DNA of 64,000 bases. It comes from Komagataella phaffii GS115. Taxonomy: Eukaryota > Ascomycota > Pichiomycetes > Pichiales > Pichiaceae. The notes under the pieces were generated by a model. It did not search any database. It saw only the letters and a program-made list of their open reading frames with translations, and was not told the origin of the DNA. Made by a program: the position numbers and the translations under genes. The stretch is taken from the NCBI RefSeq assembly GCF_000027005.1, contig NC_012965.1, positions 1,661,001-1,725,000 on the forward strand, read 5' to 3'. Positions 28,253 through 35,979 of the stretch are shown in pieces (within the stretch, counting starts at the first letter, position 1; each line of letters begins with the position of its first letter).

Positions 28253-28812
28253 ATCTTCATTGATGAAACGTTGTGATCGGTGTGACTTTTATAGTAAAAG
28301 CTACAACTGTTTGAAATACCAAGATATCATTGTGAATGGCTCAAAAGGGTAATACATCTGAAAAACCTGAAGTGTGGAAAATTCCGATGGAGCCAACTCA
28401 TGATAACGCAGAAGTCCCATTTTGCCATCTTCTCTTGGTATGAAACGGTAGAAAATGATCCGAGTATGCCAATTGATACTCTTGATTCATGCCCTATAGT
28501 TTGCGTAGGGTTTAATTGATCTCCTGGTCTATCGATCTGGGACGCAATGTAGACCCCATTAGTGGAAACACTGAAAGGGATCCAACACTCTAGGCGGACC
28601 CGCTCACAGTCATTTCAGGACAATCACCACAGGAATCAACTACTTCTCCCAGTCTTCCTTGCGTGAAGCTTCAAGCCTACAACATAACACTTCTTACTTA
28701 ATCTTTGATTCTCGAATTGTTTACCCAATCTTGACAACTTAGCCTAAGCAATACTCTGGGGTTATATATAGCAATTGCTCTTCCTCGCTGTAGCGTTCAT
28801 TCCATCTTTCTA
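28253..28812. promoter_or_regulatory. divergent protease/FGH1 promoter
   Basis: A 560-nt gap between divergent genes. TATATATA is at 28763-28770, 42 nt before the FGH1 ATG, a strong TATA as expected for a highly inducible methanol-pathway gene. On the other side, CGTTTCA (sense to the protease gene) is at 28264-28270. No further gene is seen. Confidence 0.6.
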
Positions 28813-29712
28813 ATGTCATCAATTACTACTTCAATCTTCAAGGTAACAGCTGAAATCCAAAGTTTTGGGGGAAAGCTAGTCAAACTTCAACACAAGTCCG
28901 ATGAGACGAAGACTGACATGGATGTGAACGTCTACCTTCCAGCTCAATTCTTTGCCAATGGAGCCAAGGGAAAATCATTACCAGTTCTACTTTATTTGAG
29001 TGGTCTGACTTGCACTCCCAACAATGCCTCAGAGAAGGCATTTTGGCAACCATATGCAAATAAGTACGGTTTTGCTGTGGTTTTCCCGGATACTTCACCC
29101 AGAGGGCTCAACATCGAAGGAGAGCACGACTCTTATGATTTTGGATCCGGTGCCGGGTTCTACGTGGATGCCACTACTGAGAAATGGAAGGATAATTATA
29201 GAATGTACAGTTATGTTAACTCGGAATTGCTACCCAAATTGCAGGCTGACTTCCCAATTCTAAACTTTGACAATATTTCAATCACGGGCCACTCCATGGG
29301 AGGTTACGGAGCTTTACAGTTATTCTTGAGAAACCCGGGAAAATTCAAGTCGGTTTCCGCATTTTCTCCAATCTCCAACCCCACTAAAGCCCCATGGGGT
29401 GAGAAGTGCTTCTCTGGATACCTGGGACAGGACAAGTCCACTTGGACTCAGTACGACCCAACCGAATTGATTGGAAAATACCAAGGCCCCTCAGATTCCA
29501 GCATTTTGATTCACGTTGGAAAGAGTGATTCGTTCTACTTCAAGGACCACCAGCTGCTACCTGAGAACTTCTTGAAGGCTTCAGAGAACTCTGTGTTCAA
29601 GGGAAAAGTGGACTTGAACTTGGTAGATGGCTATGACCATTCTTACTACTTTATCTCTTCATTCACAGACGTTCATGCTGCTCACCATGCAAAGTATTTG
29701 GGGTTAAACTAG
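28813..29712 (+). CDS. FGH1: S-formylglutathione hydrolase
   Basis: This enzyme hydrolyses S-formylglutathione to formate and glutathione, between formaldehyde dehydrogenase and formate dehydrogenase in methanol dissimilation and formaldehyde detoxification. The 299-residue esterase-D-type alpha/beta hydrolase has the nucleophile elbow GHSMGG with Ser161. The likely triad partners are Asp239 (KSDSFY) and His276 (DGYDHSYY). The conserved YLSGLTCTPNN loop near residues 61-71 carries the family's cysteine. The C-terminus is GLN, with no SKL-type PTS1, so a cytosolic location is likely. The ATG at 28813 is unambiguous. Confidence 0.96.
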   Translation: MSSITTSIFKVTAEIQSFGGKLVKLQHKSDETKTDMDVNVYLPAQFFANGAKGKSLPVLLYLSGLTCTPNNASEKAFWQPYANKYGFAVVFPDTSPRGLNIEGEHDSYDFGSGAGFYVDATTEKWKDNYRMYSYVNSELLPKLQADFPILNFDNISITGHSMGGYGALQLFLRNPGKFKSVSAFSPISNPTKAPWGEKCFSGYLGQDKSTWTQYDPTELIGKYQGPSDSSILIHVGKSDSFYFKDHQLLPENFLKASENSVFKGKVDLNLVDGYDHSYYFISSFTDVHAAHHAKYLGLN

Positions 29713-29749
29713 AACTATGTAAGTTATATAGGCTTTAAGTCAAACGAGG

Positions 29750-30265
29750 TTAACATGACCTATGAGAAATGAAGAGCAGGCACATGATAACCGTGAAAGA
29801 TGCCAGGAACGGAGCTAGCCGTCTAGACTTTCGTTGCTTGTTGTTTGGATGAGTCGCAGGTGCTGGAAGGCTAGAATCCTGGGTCATGGAAGCCTTATCA
29901 GAAATGTTTTGGATTGTGGTCACAGTGGTTGTCAGTTCATCGTACGAAGGGAGATCCTCATGTTGTTCCAAGGCGTTCAAAGTGACAACTTTGTAGATTT
30001 TGGGGTTGTATTGGTCCATATTGTCCAGATCCACTTTAGCGTCGAACTCTACGTGATCGAAAGCTGGCAAAATGGTATAGTTCGAAAGCTCTGTGTTTCT
30101 ATTTTGTTGTGATTGTGGGTGAACCTTATTAATATTGACGTTAGTGATAACTATTTTGCTCTGCTTTGCGCCGTTGATTTGGACGCTGACATTCTGGTTG
30201 TCTATGATCTCTGGCGAACTCGACGAAGTCGCTGAAACCGTTTCAATGTATCTTGGTGGGTTCAT
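29750..30265 (-). CDS. small tail-anchored protein with PPxY and LPxY motifs
   Basis: This 171-residue protein is not one I recognise by name. It has PPRY at residues 3-6, LPSY at 105-108 and a single hydrophobic segment at about 150-166 next to the basic KQRKSRR, ending five residues later. It therefore looks like a tail-anchored membrane protein with its body in the cytosol. PPxY and LPxY are binding motifs for WW domains of Rsp5/Nedd4 ubiquitin ligases. Small membrane proteins of this design often act as Rsp5 adaptors, which is an inference here. It is convergent with FGH1 (37 nt between stops), and its ATG is at 30263-30265. Confidence 0.72.
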   Translation of the reverse strand: MNPPRYIETVSATSSSSPEIIDNQNVSVQINGAKQSKIVITNVNINKVHPQSQQNRNTELSNYTILPAFDHVEFDAKVDLDNMDQYNPKIYKVVTLNALEQHEDLPSYDELTTTVTTIQNISDKASMTQDSSLPAPATHPNNKQRKSRRLAPFLASFTVIMCLLFISHRSC

Positions 30266-30932
30266 AAAAGGGTGGTGGTTGCAAGATTAGAATTGTAAGA
30301 TCTCTACTGCGACAATAGCCAGGGAGTTAACCGCCGCGAACAATAGGCCTTAGGCACCTCTGCGTAAATAAATTTGCTGATAAGGGAAAGAATCGCGAGA
30401 TAGAACACCTTACCCTCGGTATGCTCTCACCGACCCGAGAGTTTACCGAGAGTTCCGATATTGAGTTGGGGTGAGCAGAACCAGAATTCAGCATGCTTTT
30501 GATTTATTGGGTCAAAATGGGTTCCGCTCCGCCAAGGTTCGTATCTTTGAGCCTTCGCCAAGCGGGCGGGCGTCCCGTTTGACACCACGCTCGTAATTCC
30601 TTTAATGCAGGCCGAAAACGTCACACCCCACAACTCACCCCTTCAATTGTTGTTTTGATTCACAGCTGAAACTAAGCCTTTATTACGTAAGCCACAAATG
30701 GGGGACTAGAAGAAAAAAAAATTCTAAGTTTAGCAGGGGACACTCACCCTGATGTAGTCCCACAAAACACAGCCCATCTCATCTCTCGTCTTTTTGTTTT
30801 CTGCATAAACACACCACCGTGGACCTTCAGATCGCAAATTTACTGATCAGACTCCTGTTAACATAGCCAACCTTCGCTCTTTATAACCAGCCTATCTGAA
30901 ATAGAACAGATCAAACCCGATTCAAGAGGAAA
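30266..30932. other. divergent intergenic region with a GC-rich block
   Basis: A 667-nt gap between divergent genes. A GC-rich block at about 30505-30605 stands out from the AT-rich surroundings and contains GCGGGCGGGCGTCCCG. Near 30420-30455 repeated CGAGAG/CTCTC words could form a hairpin. I see no tRNA signature and no conserved frame. An A10 run is at about 30711-30720. Confidence 0.4.
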
Positions 30933-31520
30933 ATGGGACTTTTTTCAAAGAAATCAGAGAAAACTGATGTTGGTAAAGTACCAAAAGTTCACGTCACCAA
31001 AGACGACACGGACAGACTCAAGTACAGATCAAACAACATTCACGACCCCATCTTGATGGCTGTCAACGAGGCTCAGCCGTTCGAACAATCAACGGACTAC
31101 ACTCATGCCAGACAACAATCGTTTAGTAATAAGTCGGGCGATGGAGAGTACATCCGTGACATTTTTGGACAACCAATCAATAACCCCGACGTTTCCAATC
31201 CTGCCAGATCGAGAGACGAGAGGCCTTTAGATACGATCCGTTCCTTTGAATATGCCATCACTGGAGATACTACTTATAAACAACTACTGGAGACCCCGAC
31301 TTTAGGTTGGAGGGTACGTCCTGATTTTCCAGGTTATGAGTCCGGCAGAAACTACGAATATCACGACAGAATGAGACCTCGTCCCCCCATTGCTGGTCAA
31401 AACCCCGTGATCTCGTTTTCAGGAGATCAGAATACTTTTGAACAGGATGTTAATTCACCAACGGGAAGTGGTGGTAAGGGCAAGAAGAAGAGAGGATTAT
31501 TTGGTAGAAAGAAGGAGTGA
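30933..31520 (+). CDS. DUF2406 family protein
   Basis: A 195-residue soluble protein resembling S. cerevisiae YMR295C and YGR273C. The start MGLFSKKSEK has Gly2 and Ser5, so N-myristoylation is possible. The family block DPILMAVNEAQPFEQ is at about 38-52, and RDIFGQPINNPDVSNPARSRDERPLDTIRSFEYAITG follows in pieces at about 74-110. The C-terminus is a basic cluster (GKGKKKRGLFGRKKE). These ends suggest attachment to the inner plasma membrane; function is not established. The ATG at 30933 is clear. Confidence 0.82.
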   Translation: MGLFSKKSEKTDVGKVPKVHVTKDDTDRLKYRSNNIHDPILMAVNEAQPFEQSTDYTHARQQSFSNKSGDGEYIRDIFGQPINNPDVSNPARSRDERPLDTIRSFEYAITGDTTYKQLLETPTLGWRVRPDFPGYESGRNYEYHDRMRPRPPIAGQNPVISFSGDQNTFEQDVNSPTGSGGKGKKKRGLFGRKKE

Positions 31521-31960
31521 TCGGGAATGAGGAGCTCGTTGTTAGGTTTGGATATTGTAAGTAGTAGTTAGGTATTTGATTGGGGGTTCCCCCACAAGCC
31601 TCCCTTTCGAATGAATGAATGAAATAAAAATGTACTTTCTTGGAAGGAATTTCAAGTTCAGTCTGGCTACGTCACAGACCATCCATTCCAGTGCGCGTTC
31701 AACGGCTCACGCGGAACCTTACTTTTCTATTATCCCTATGATGTCATCACATCCCAACATCATTTCGTCAGCACTCCCAATCCGGGGTGTCTAGCCTATA
31801 CGAAGATTACATTGATCCAGACTACTCAAGGTTCACTCCCGCCAGTGCTACTCCGAAATTGTGCTAATTGCAAACGTAAAAACCCTCTTATCAAGTATAT
31901 AACCTCATATAACATCGTGTACAAAGTATCAAATCTCGGAAACAGTGCCAATCGAACGCA
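31521..31960. other. convergent intergenic region
   Basis: 440 nt between the converging DUF2406 and FBP1 genes. It has AT-rich 3'-end signals, a short GAATGAATGAAT run near 31608-31621 and a TATATAA-rich stretch near 31895-31915. No coding frame or RNA gene is seen. Confidence 0.45.
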
Positions 31961-33022
31961 CTAGAGATTCACAGATTGGATCTTAATTTTTTTTGTTAGA
32001 TAGGGTAGTAATCTCTCTACTTCTCCCTTGGAACCCAACCAGATACCAGATCTCTCATGCACTTGTTTTGGCTCCAAGTTTAGAATTCTCTCACCCTTAT
32101 CGTTGACTGCCTCACCACCAGCCTGCTCCAACAGGAGGGCCATTGGGAAACACTCGTACAAGACTCTCAGTTTACCGGACTTAGACTTGGAGTCTGCTGG
32201 ATAGCCAAAGATACCTCCATATAACAGAGTTCTGTGGACATCAGCAACCATTGATCCGATATAACGGGCACTGTATGGTTTTCCGTTTGCTTGGGGTTTC
32301 TTCAAAGAAGCAATGTACTCATTGACTCCATCGGTCCAGTAGTGCGAGTTACCTTCATTGATAGAGTAGATAGCCCTGGTGTGCGGAATTTTTAAGGATG
32401 GATACGTGAGAATGAACTCTCCCAAGTCGGTGTCCAAGGTGAAACCGTTGACTCCATTTCCGGTAGTAAGCATCAAGTGAGAAGATGCACCGTACATGGT
32501 GTAACCGGCAGCCACCATCTCTGTTCCTGATCTCAAAACATCCTTAATAGAACCAGCTGAGCCTGGCAACAGTTTGTATACACCAAAAATGGTACCAACT
32601 GAGACACCAGCGTCCAAGTTGGATGAACCGTCAATTGGGTCGCAGACAACAGCATAGTTTCCCTTGGAGGACTCAAACACAATAAGGTCTTCTTGCTCTT
32701 CGGAAACAAGTAACTTAACGTTACCGGATCCCTTCATGGCATTGATGAAGATCTCATCTCCAATAACATCCAGCTTTTTCTGATCGTCACCAGTGGCGTT
32801 GGTCACACCGGCCAATCCAATTAAGTTGACCAATTCGGATCTTCTGATGGTGTGAGCAATGAATTTGAAGGCAAATTGCAGGGAGTTCAGAAGCAAAGTC
32901 AGCTCACCGGTAGCGTTTGGGGCAGATTTCTTCTGCTCGTCCAAGATGAAACGAGTCAGAGTGACCAAGTCGGTCTGAATACCCTTCTGTTCAGCCAAGT
33001 TTTGGGTGGTGTTATTGGACAT
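31961..33022 (-). CDS. FBP1: fructose-1,6-bisphosphatase
   Basis: This gluconeogenic enzyme converts fructose-1,6-bisphosphate to fructose-6-phosphate. The 353-residue protein has the metal site CDPIDGSSNLDAG (Asp128, Asp131) and the EEQED loop (about 108-112). It also has YSINEGN, the substrate-site ARYIGSMVADVHRTLLYGG, and C-terminal motifs. The N-terminus is MSNNTTQNLAEQKG. It lacks the second-position proline that marks the S. cerevisiae enzyme for GID-dependent degradation, and the Arg-Arg-Asp-Ser PKA site near residue 12 there. The promoter side has G/C-rich words such as CCGCGGGGG near 33158-33166, of the kind Mig1-type repressors bind. A peroxisomal targeting signal is not evident. 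Confidence 0.97.
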   Translation of the reverse strand: MSNNTTQNLAEQKGIQTDLVTLTRFILDEQKKSAPNATGELTLLLNSLQFAFKFIAHTIRRSELVNLIGLAGVTNATGDDQKKLDVIGDEIFINAMKGSGNVKLLVSEEQEDLIVFESSKGNYAVVCDPIDGSSNLDAGVSVGTIFGVYKLLPGSAGSIKDVLRSGTEMVAAGYTMYGASSHLMLTTGNGVNGFTLDTDLGEFILTYPSLKIPHTRAIYSINEGNSHYWTDGVNEYIASLKKPQANGKPYSARYIGSMVADVHRTLLYGGIFGYPADSKSKSGKLRVLYECFPMALLLEQAGGEAVNDKGERILNLEPKQVHERSGIWLGSKGEVERLLPYLTKKIKIQSVNL

Positions 33023-33660
33023 GCTAATGTAAGATAACGTAAGAAGAGAGGAATGAAATAGGAGGAAAGAAGGGCTAGAGATTGGGAACCCGGCTACTAT
33101 ATAAACTGATGGGGGAAACTGAAGTTCAAGGGCAACACGGAAACAAAATATCTCTTTTCCGCGGGGGTATTACTATGGACTTCTCGCTCATAGGGGATTC
33201 CTCTTGTGGAGGTTGCTACTATTTGTACGGGGATGCAATGCACTCTTGCCAGAAAGAAAAAAACTGGTGGATAAAATCCCGGGGTCATTGATACCAAAGC
33301 ACCCCCCGGGTTTTACTGTGTAGGTAATAGGCTTATTTTAGGCGACAATCCGAATGTTAAACACGCGTGATTCCTCTCCAGCGTAGCAGGCAGACATTTG
33401 ATTGGACAACTCGGATGGCTAATGAAAAAAAAAGGACTTTTCTTTATCTATCCGCATCCATTGATCGGTAGCTTCTCTTGGGCTTTTGACAGCTAAATCT
33501 GTTTCCCTCTGTCCATATTCTTGATTACATAATCGATCGTGGCTCCCCAGGCAAGAAAATGTCAGGTCGAAGTAAGTTCCAGATCCGATTAGGTAATCTC
33601 GAATATTTTCCAGCATTGATTTAACTGCTGAATCGATTTCCCTCTCCACTCGTTTGAGCA
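33023..33660. promoter_or_regulatory. FBP1 / unknown-gene divergent promoter
   Basis: A 638-nt gap. Mig1-type G/C boxes are seen at about 33158-33166 and in the CCCCGGG words near 33278-33310. At 33458-33468 CCATTGATCGG differs by one base from the carbon-source response element of gluconeogenic genes. One copy of an 18-nt repeat, TTGATTACATAATCGATC, is at 33521-33538. Confidence 0.4.
33521..33538 (+). repeat. 18-nt direct repeat, copy 1
   Basis: TTGATTACATAATCGATC occurs here and again at 34162-34179 in the same orientation, bracketing the small gene at 33661-34083. The core GATTACATAATC is nearly palindromic, as bZIP and other dimer sites are. Confidence 0.8.
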
Positions 33661-34083
33661 ATGGGAACCACCGAGCAAAAACAGAGAAATATCCTTGTAC
33701 CAGTTCAAGGTGAGTGGGCGAACCTGGCTGCTGGTAAGGATAAGATAAGAAATGACAAGCATGCCACTTCGAAGGCTGTGAACGCAAAGAATCCCAGCTC
33801 ATCACGAAGTAGCACCCCGACTGGTGCCACTACAACTCCTAATACCAACACTCAAACAGCAAAAGTCGATCATTTCAACCGATCTGAAATCCTTTCAGTG
33901 GTCAGAGCTTCATACAAATCATTTGTCGACAAGGCTAACCAGCAATCATTAAAAACAGTCGGTTTTTACCGGCCGTCCAAAGATTCAAACACATGGAACG
34001 TTCACAACAAATCATCATCAAAGAAGACGGCGAATAAAAACAGGGACTCGAGGCATAGACAGACAGCTGCCAAGCAAAGCTAG
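33661..34083 (+). CDS. hypothetical basic, Ser/Thr-rich protein
   Basis: A 140-residue product from a clear ATG. The composition is Lys/Arg/Ser/Thr/Asn-rich and largely disordered, with runs such as SSSRSSTPTGATTTPNTNTQT. A more structured stretch, RSEILSVVRASYKSFVDKANQQ (about 75-96), could be a helix, followed by VGFYRPSKDSNTW and a basic tail. I do not recognise a family. It is flanked on both sides by an 18-nt direct repeat. It is divergent from FBP1. It is probably a real gene given codon content and length, but this is not certain. Confidence 0.6.
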   Translation: MGTTEQKQRNILVPVQGEWANLAAGKDKIRNDKHATSKAVNAKNPSSSRSSTPTGATTTPNTNTQTAKVDHFNRSEILSVVRASYKSFVDKANQQSLKTVGFYRPSKDSNTWNVHNKSSSKKTANKNRDSRHRQTAAKQS

Positions 34084-34717
34084 TTCTGTCCCATTATTAC
34101 TAATGCATATCTATAGTAATGAACTGAATCTTGCAATCTTCCACCATACAGTGAGCTGTGGTTGATTACATAATCGATCTTGTATCATTTTTTTTCTCTG
34201 TTTCTCTCATGCGGTTTTGTATGGCGCTATAAGGATGGACGGCCCAGTTGTGTGTGTTTCGTTCTTGACTCACTAAGGGGAAACAGCCCGTCCATACAGA
34301 ATAAGTCTCTTCGCGAGGTATTCTCAGAGGAAACTTCATAAAGTTCCAGCCCTTTGGCCCACGCCAGCCATTTTGGTAAAGCTTTTTTGAACGGACTCGG
34401 TCATGGGTTCTGATGGGAACCTGTAAGTAATTCAAAAATAGCAAATTATAGCTCCCCTGAGACCAACCTTTCTGCAGTTTTCTTCTTGCAGAACACGAAT
34501 AGCGGGCGAGAAACGCCCAAAGCCGCATTACTCGCGGCGAAAGTGGGAAATGCAGAGGAAAAGTCCTGACACCTACCTATTTTCGAGTTTGTTGTCTATT
34601 GCAGTCGCACGTTGGAGCGAAAAAAAAAACACCAGCCAGCAGTTTATTTAAAGACACGTTAACGTTCGTCCTATTCTCTTTTGATTTTTCCACTTTGATT
34701 CCCCAATAAAACCACAA
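34084..34717. other. intergenic region upstream of PSA1
   Basis: 634 nt. The second copy of the 18-nt repeat is at 34162-34179. A run of ten A residues is at about 34620-34630. TTTATTTAAAG at about 34643-34653 may act as a TATA-type element for PSA1. No gene is seen on either strand. Confidence 0.45.
34162..34179 (+). repeat. 18-nt direct repeat, copy 2
   Basis: An exact second copy of TTGATTACATAATCGATC, 641 nt from the first and downstream of the small gene at 33661. Confidence 0.8.
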
Positions 34718-35812
34718 ATGAAAGCACTTATTCTAGTAGGAGGTTACGGTACTCGTCTGAGACCTTTGACCTTGTCTGTTCCCAAGCCACTCGTTGAGTT
34801 TGCCAACAAGCCCATGATTTTTCACCAAGTCAAGGCTCTCGCCGAAGCTGGTGTCACGGACATTGTTTTGGCCGTTAATTACAAGCCTGAGGTGATGGTC
34901 GGTGCTCTGAGAGAGTACGAGAAGGAGTGTGGGGTAAACATCACTTTCTCTGTCGAAGAGGAACCTTTGGGAACTGCTGGTCCTCTGAAGCTTGCTGAGA
35001 GTGTTCTGACCAAGAATGACGAACCTATTTTTGTTCTGAACTCGGACGTGATCTGTGATTACCCTTTCAAAGATCTTGCTGCTTTCCACAAGGCCCACGG
35101 TGCTGAAGCCACCATTGTGGCCACTAAGGTCGACGAACCATCCAAGTATGGTGTTATTGTTCATGACAGAGACATTCCAAACTTAATTGACCGATTCGTC
35201 GAGAAACCAGTTGAATTCGTCGGAAACAGAATTAATGCTGGTATCTACATCATCAACCCATCAGTCATCAGTTTGATCGAGATGAGACCCACCTCTATCG
35301 AGAAGGAGACCTTCCCTCTTTTGGTTGAGAAGAAGCAACTGTACTCTTACGATCTTGAAGGATACTGGATGGACGTTGGGCAGCCAAAGGATTTCCTGTC
35401 AGGAACCTGTCTTTATCTCTCATCCCTAGCTAAGAAGGAACGTAGTGCACTCACTCCCACTTCTGAGCCTTTCATCAACGGTGGAAACGTCTTAATCGAC
35501 CCTACTGCCAAGGTTGGTAAGGACTGTAAGATAGGTCCTAATGTCGTGATTGGACCAAACTGTGTAATTGGAGACGGTGTCAGAATTCAGAGATCTGTTA
35601 TTCTCAAGAACTCCAATATCAAAGACCACGCCTGGGTTAAGTCCACTATTGTCGGATGGAACTCTACTGTTGGTAAATGGGCTAGACTTGAGGGTGTTAC
35701 TGTCTTGGGAGAAGATGTTACTGTCAAGGACGAGATCTACGTCAACGGTGGTAAAGTTCTTCCTCACAAGTCTATTAGCGCCAACGTTGACACTCCACAG
35801 ATTATCATGTAA
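34718..35812 (+). CDS. PSA1: GDP-mannose pyrophosphorylase
   Basis: This makes GDP-mannose from mannose-1-phosphate and GTP, the donor for N- and O-glycosylation, GPI anchors and cell-wall mannan. The 364-residue protein matches the family. The nucleotide-binding signature [11 protein letters not shown] is at residues 8-18, with [11 protein letters not shown] after it. [10 protein letters not shown] holds the metal-binding Asp. The C-terminal left-handed beta-helix has hexapeptide repeats ([17 protein letters not shown]) and ends in [10 protein letters not shown]. Codon choice is typical of highly expressed genes. It is cytosolic. SMP3, a GPI mannosyltransferase using the dolichol-linked product of this pathway, is also in the window. 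Confidence 0.97.
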   Translation: MKALILVGGYGTRLRPLTLSVPKPLVEFANKPMIFHQVKALAEAGVTDIVLAVNYKPEVMVGALREYEKECGVNITFSVEEEPLGTAGPLKLAESVLTKNDEPIFVLNSDVICDYPFKDLAAFHKAHGAEATIVATKVDEPSKYGVIVHDRDIPNLIDRFVEKPVEFVGNRINAGIYIINPSVISLIEMRPTSIEKETFPLLVEKKQLYSYDLEGYWMDVGQPKDFLSGTCLYLSSLAKKERSALTPTSEPFINGGNVLIDPTAKVGKDCKIGPNVVIGPNCVIGDGVRIQRSVILKNSNIKDHAWVKSTIVGWNSTVGKWARLEGVTVLGEDVTVKDEIYVNGGKVLPHKSISANVDTPQIIM

Positions 35813-35979
35813 ATTAGGTAGCAAGTAATGCCAACAAAATACCCAGTTCTTAGATCTCTTATATACTCCGCTCGTTGACCTGGTCTGAAATAGTCTCTGA
35901 TGAAGTAGTGCACCGATACCAATATTTATAGGTATTACATTTCTTAGCTGATGAACCACTGTTTAGGTTAAACCAAAAA

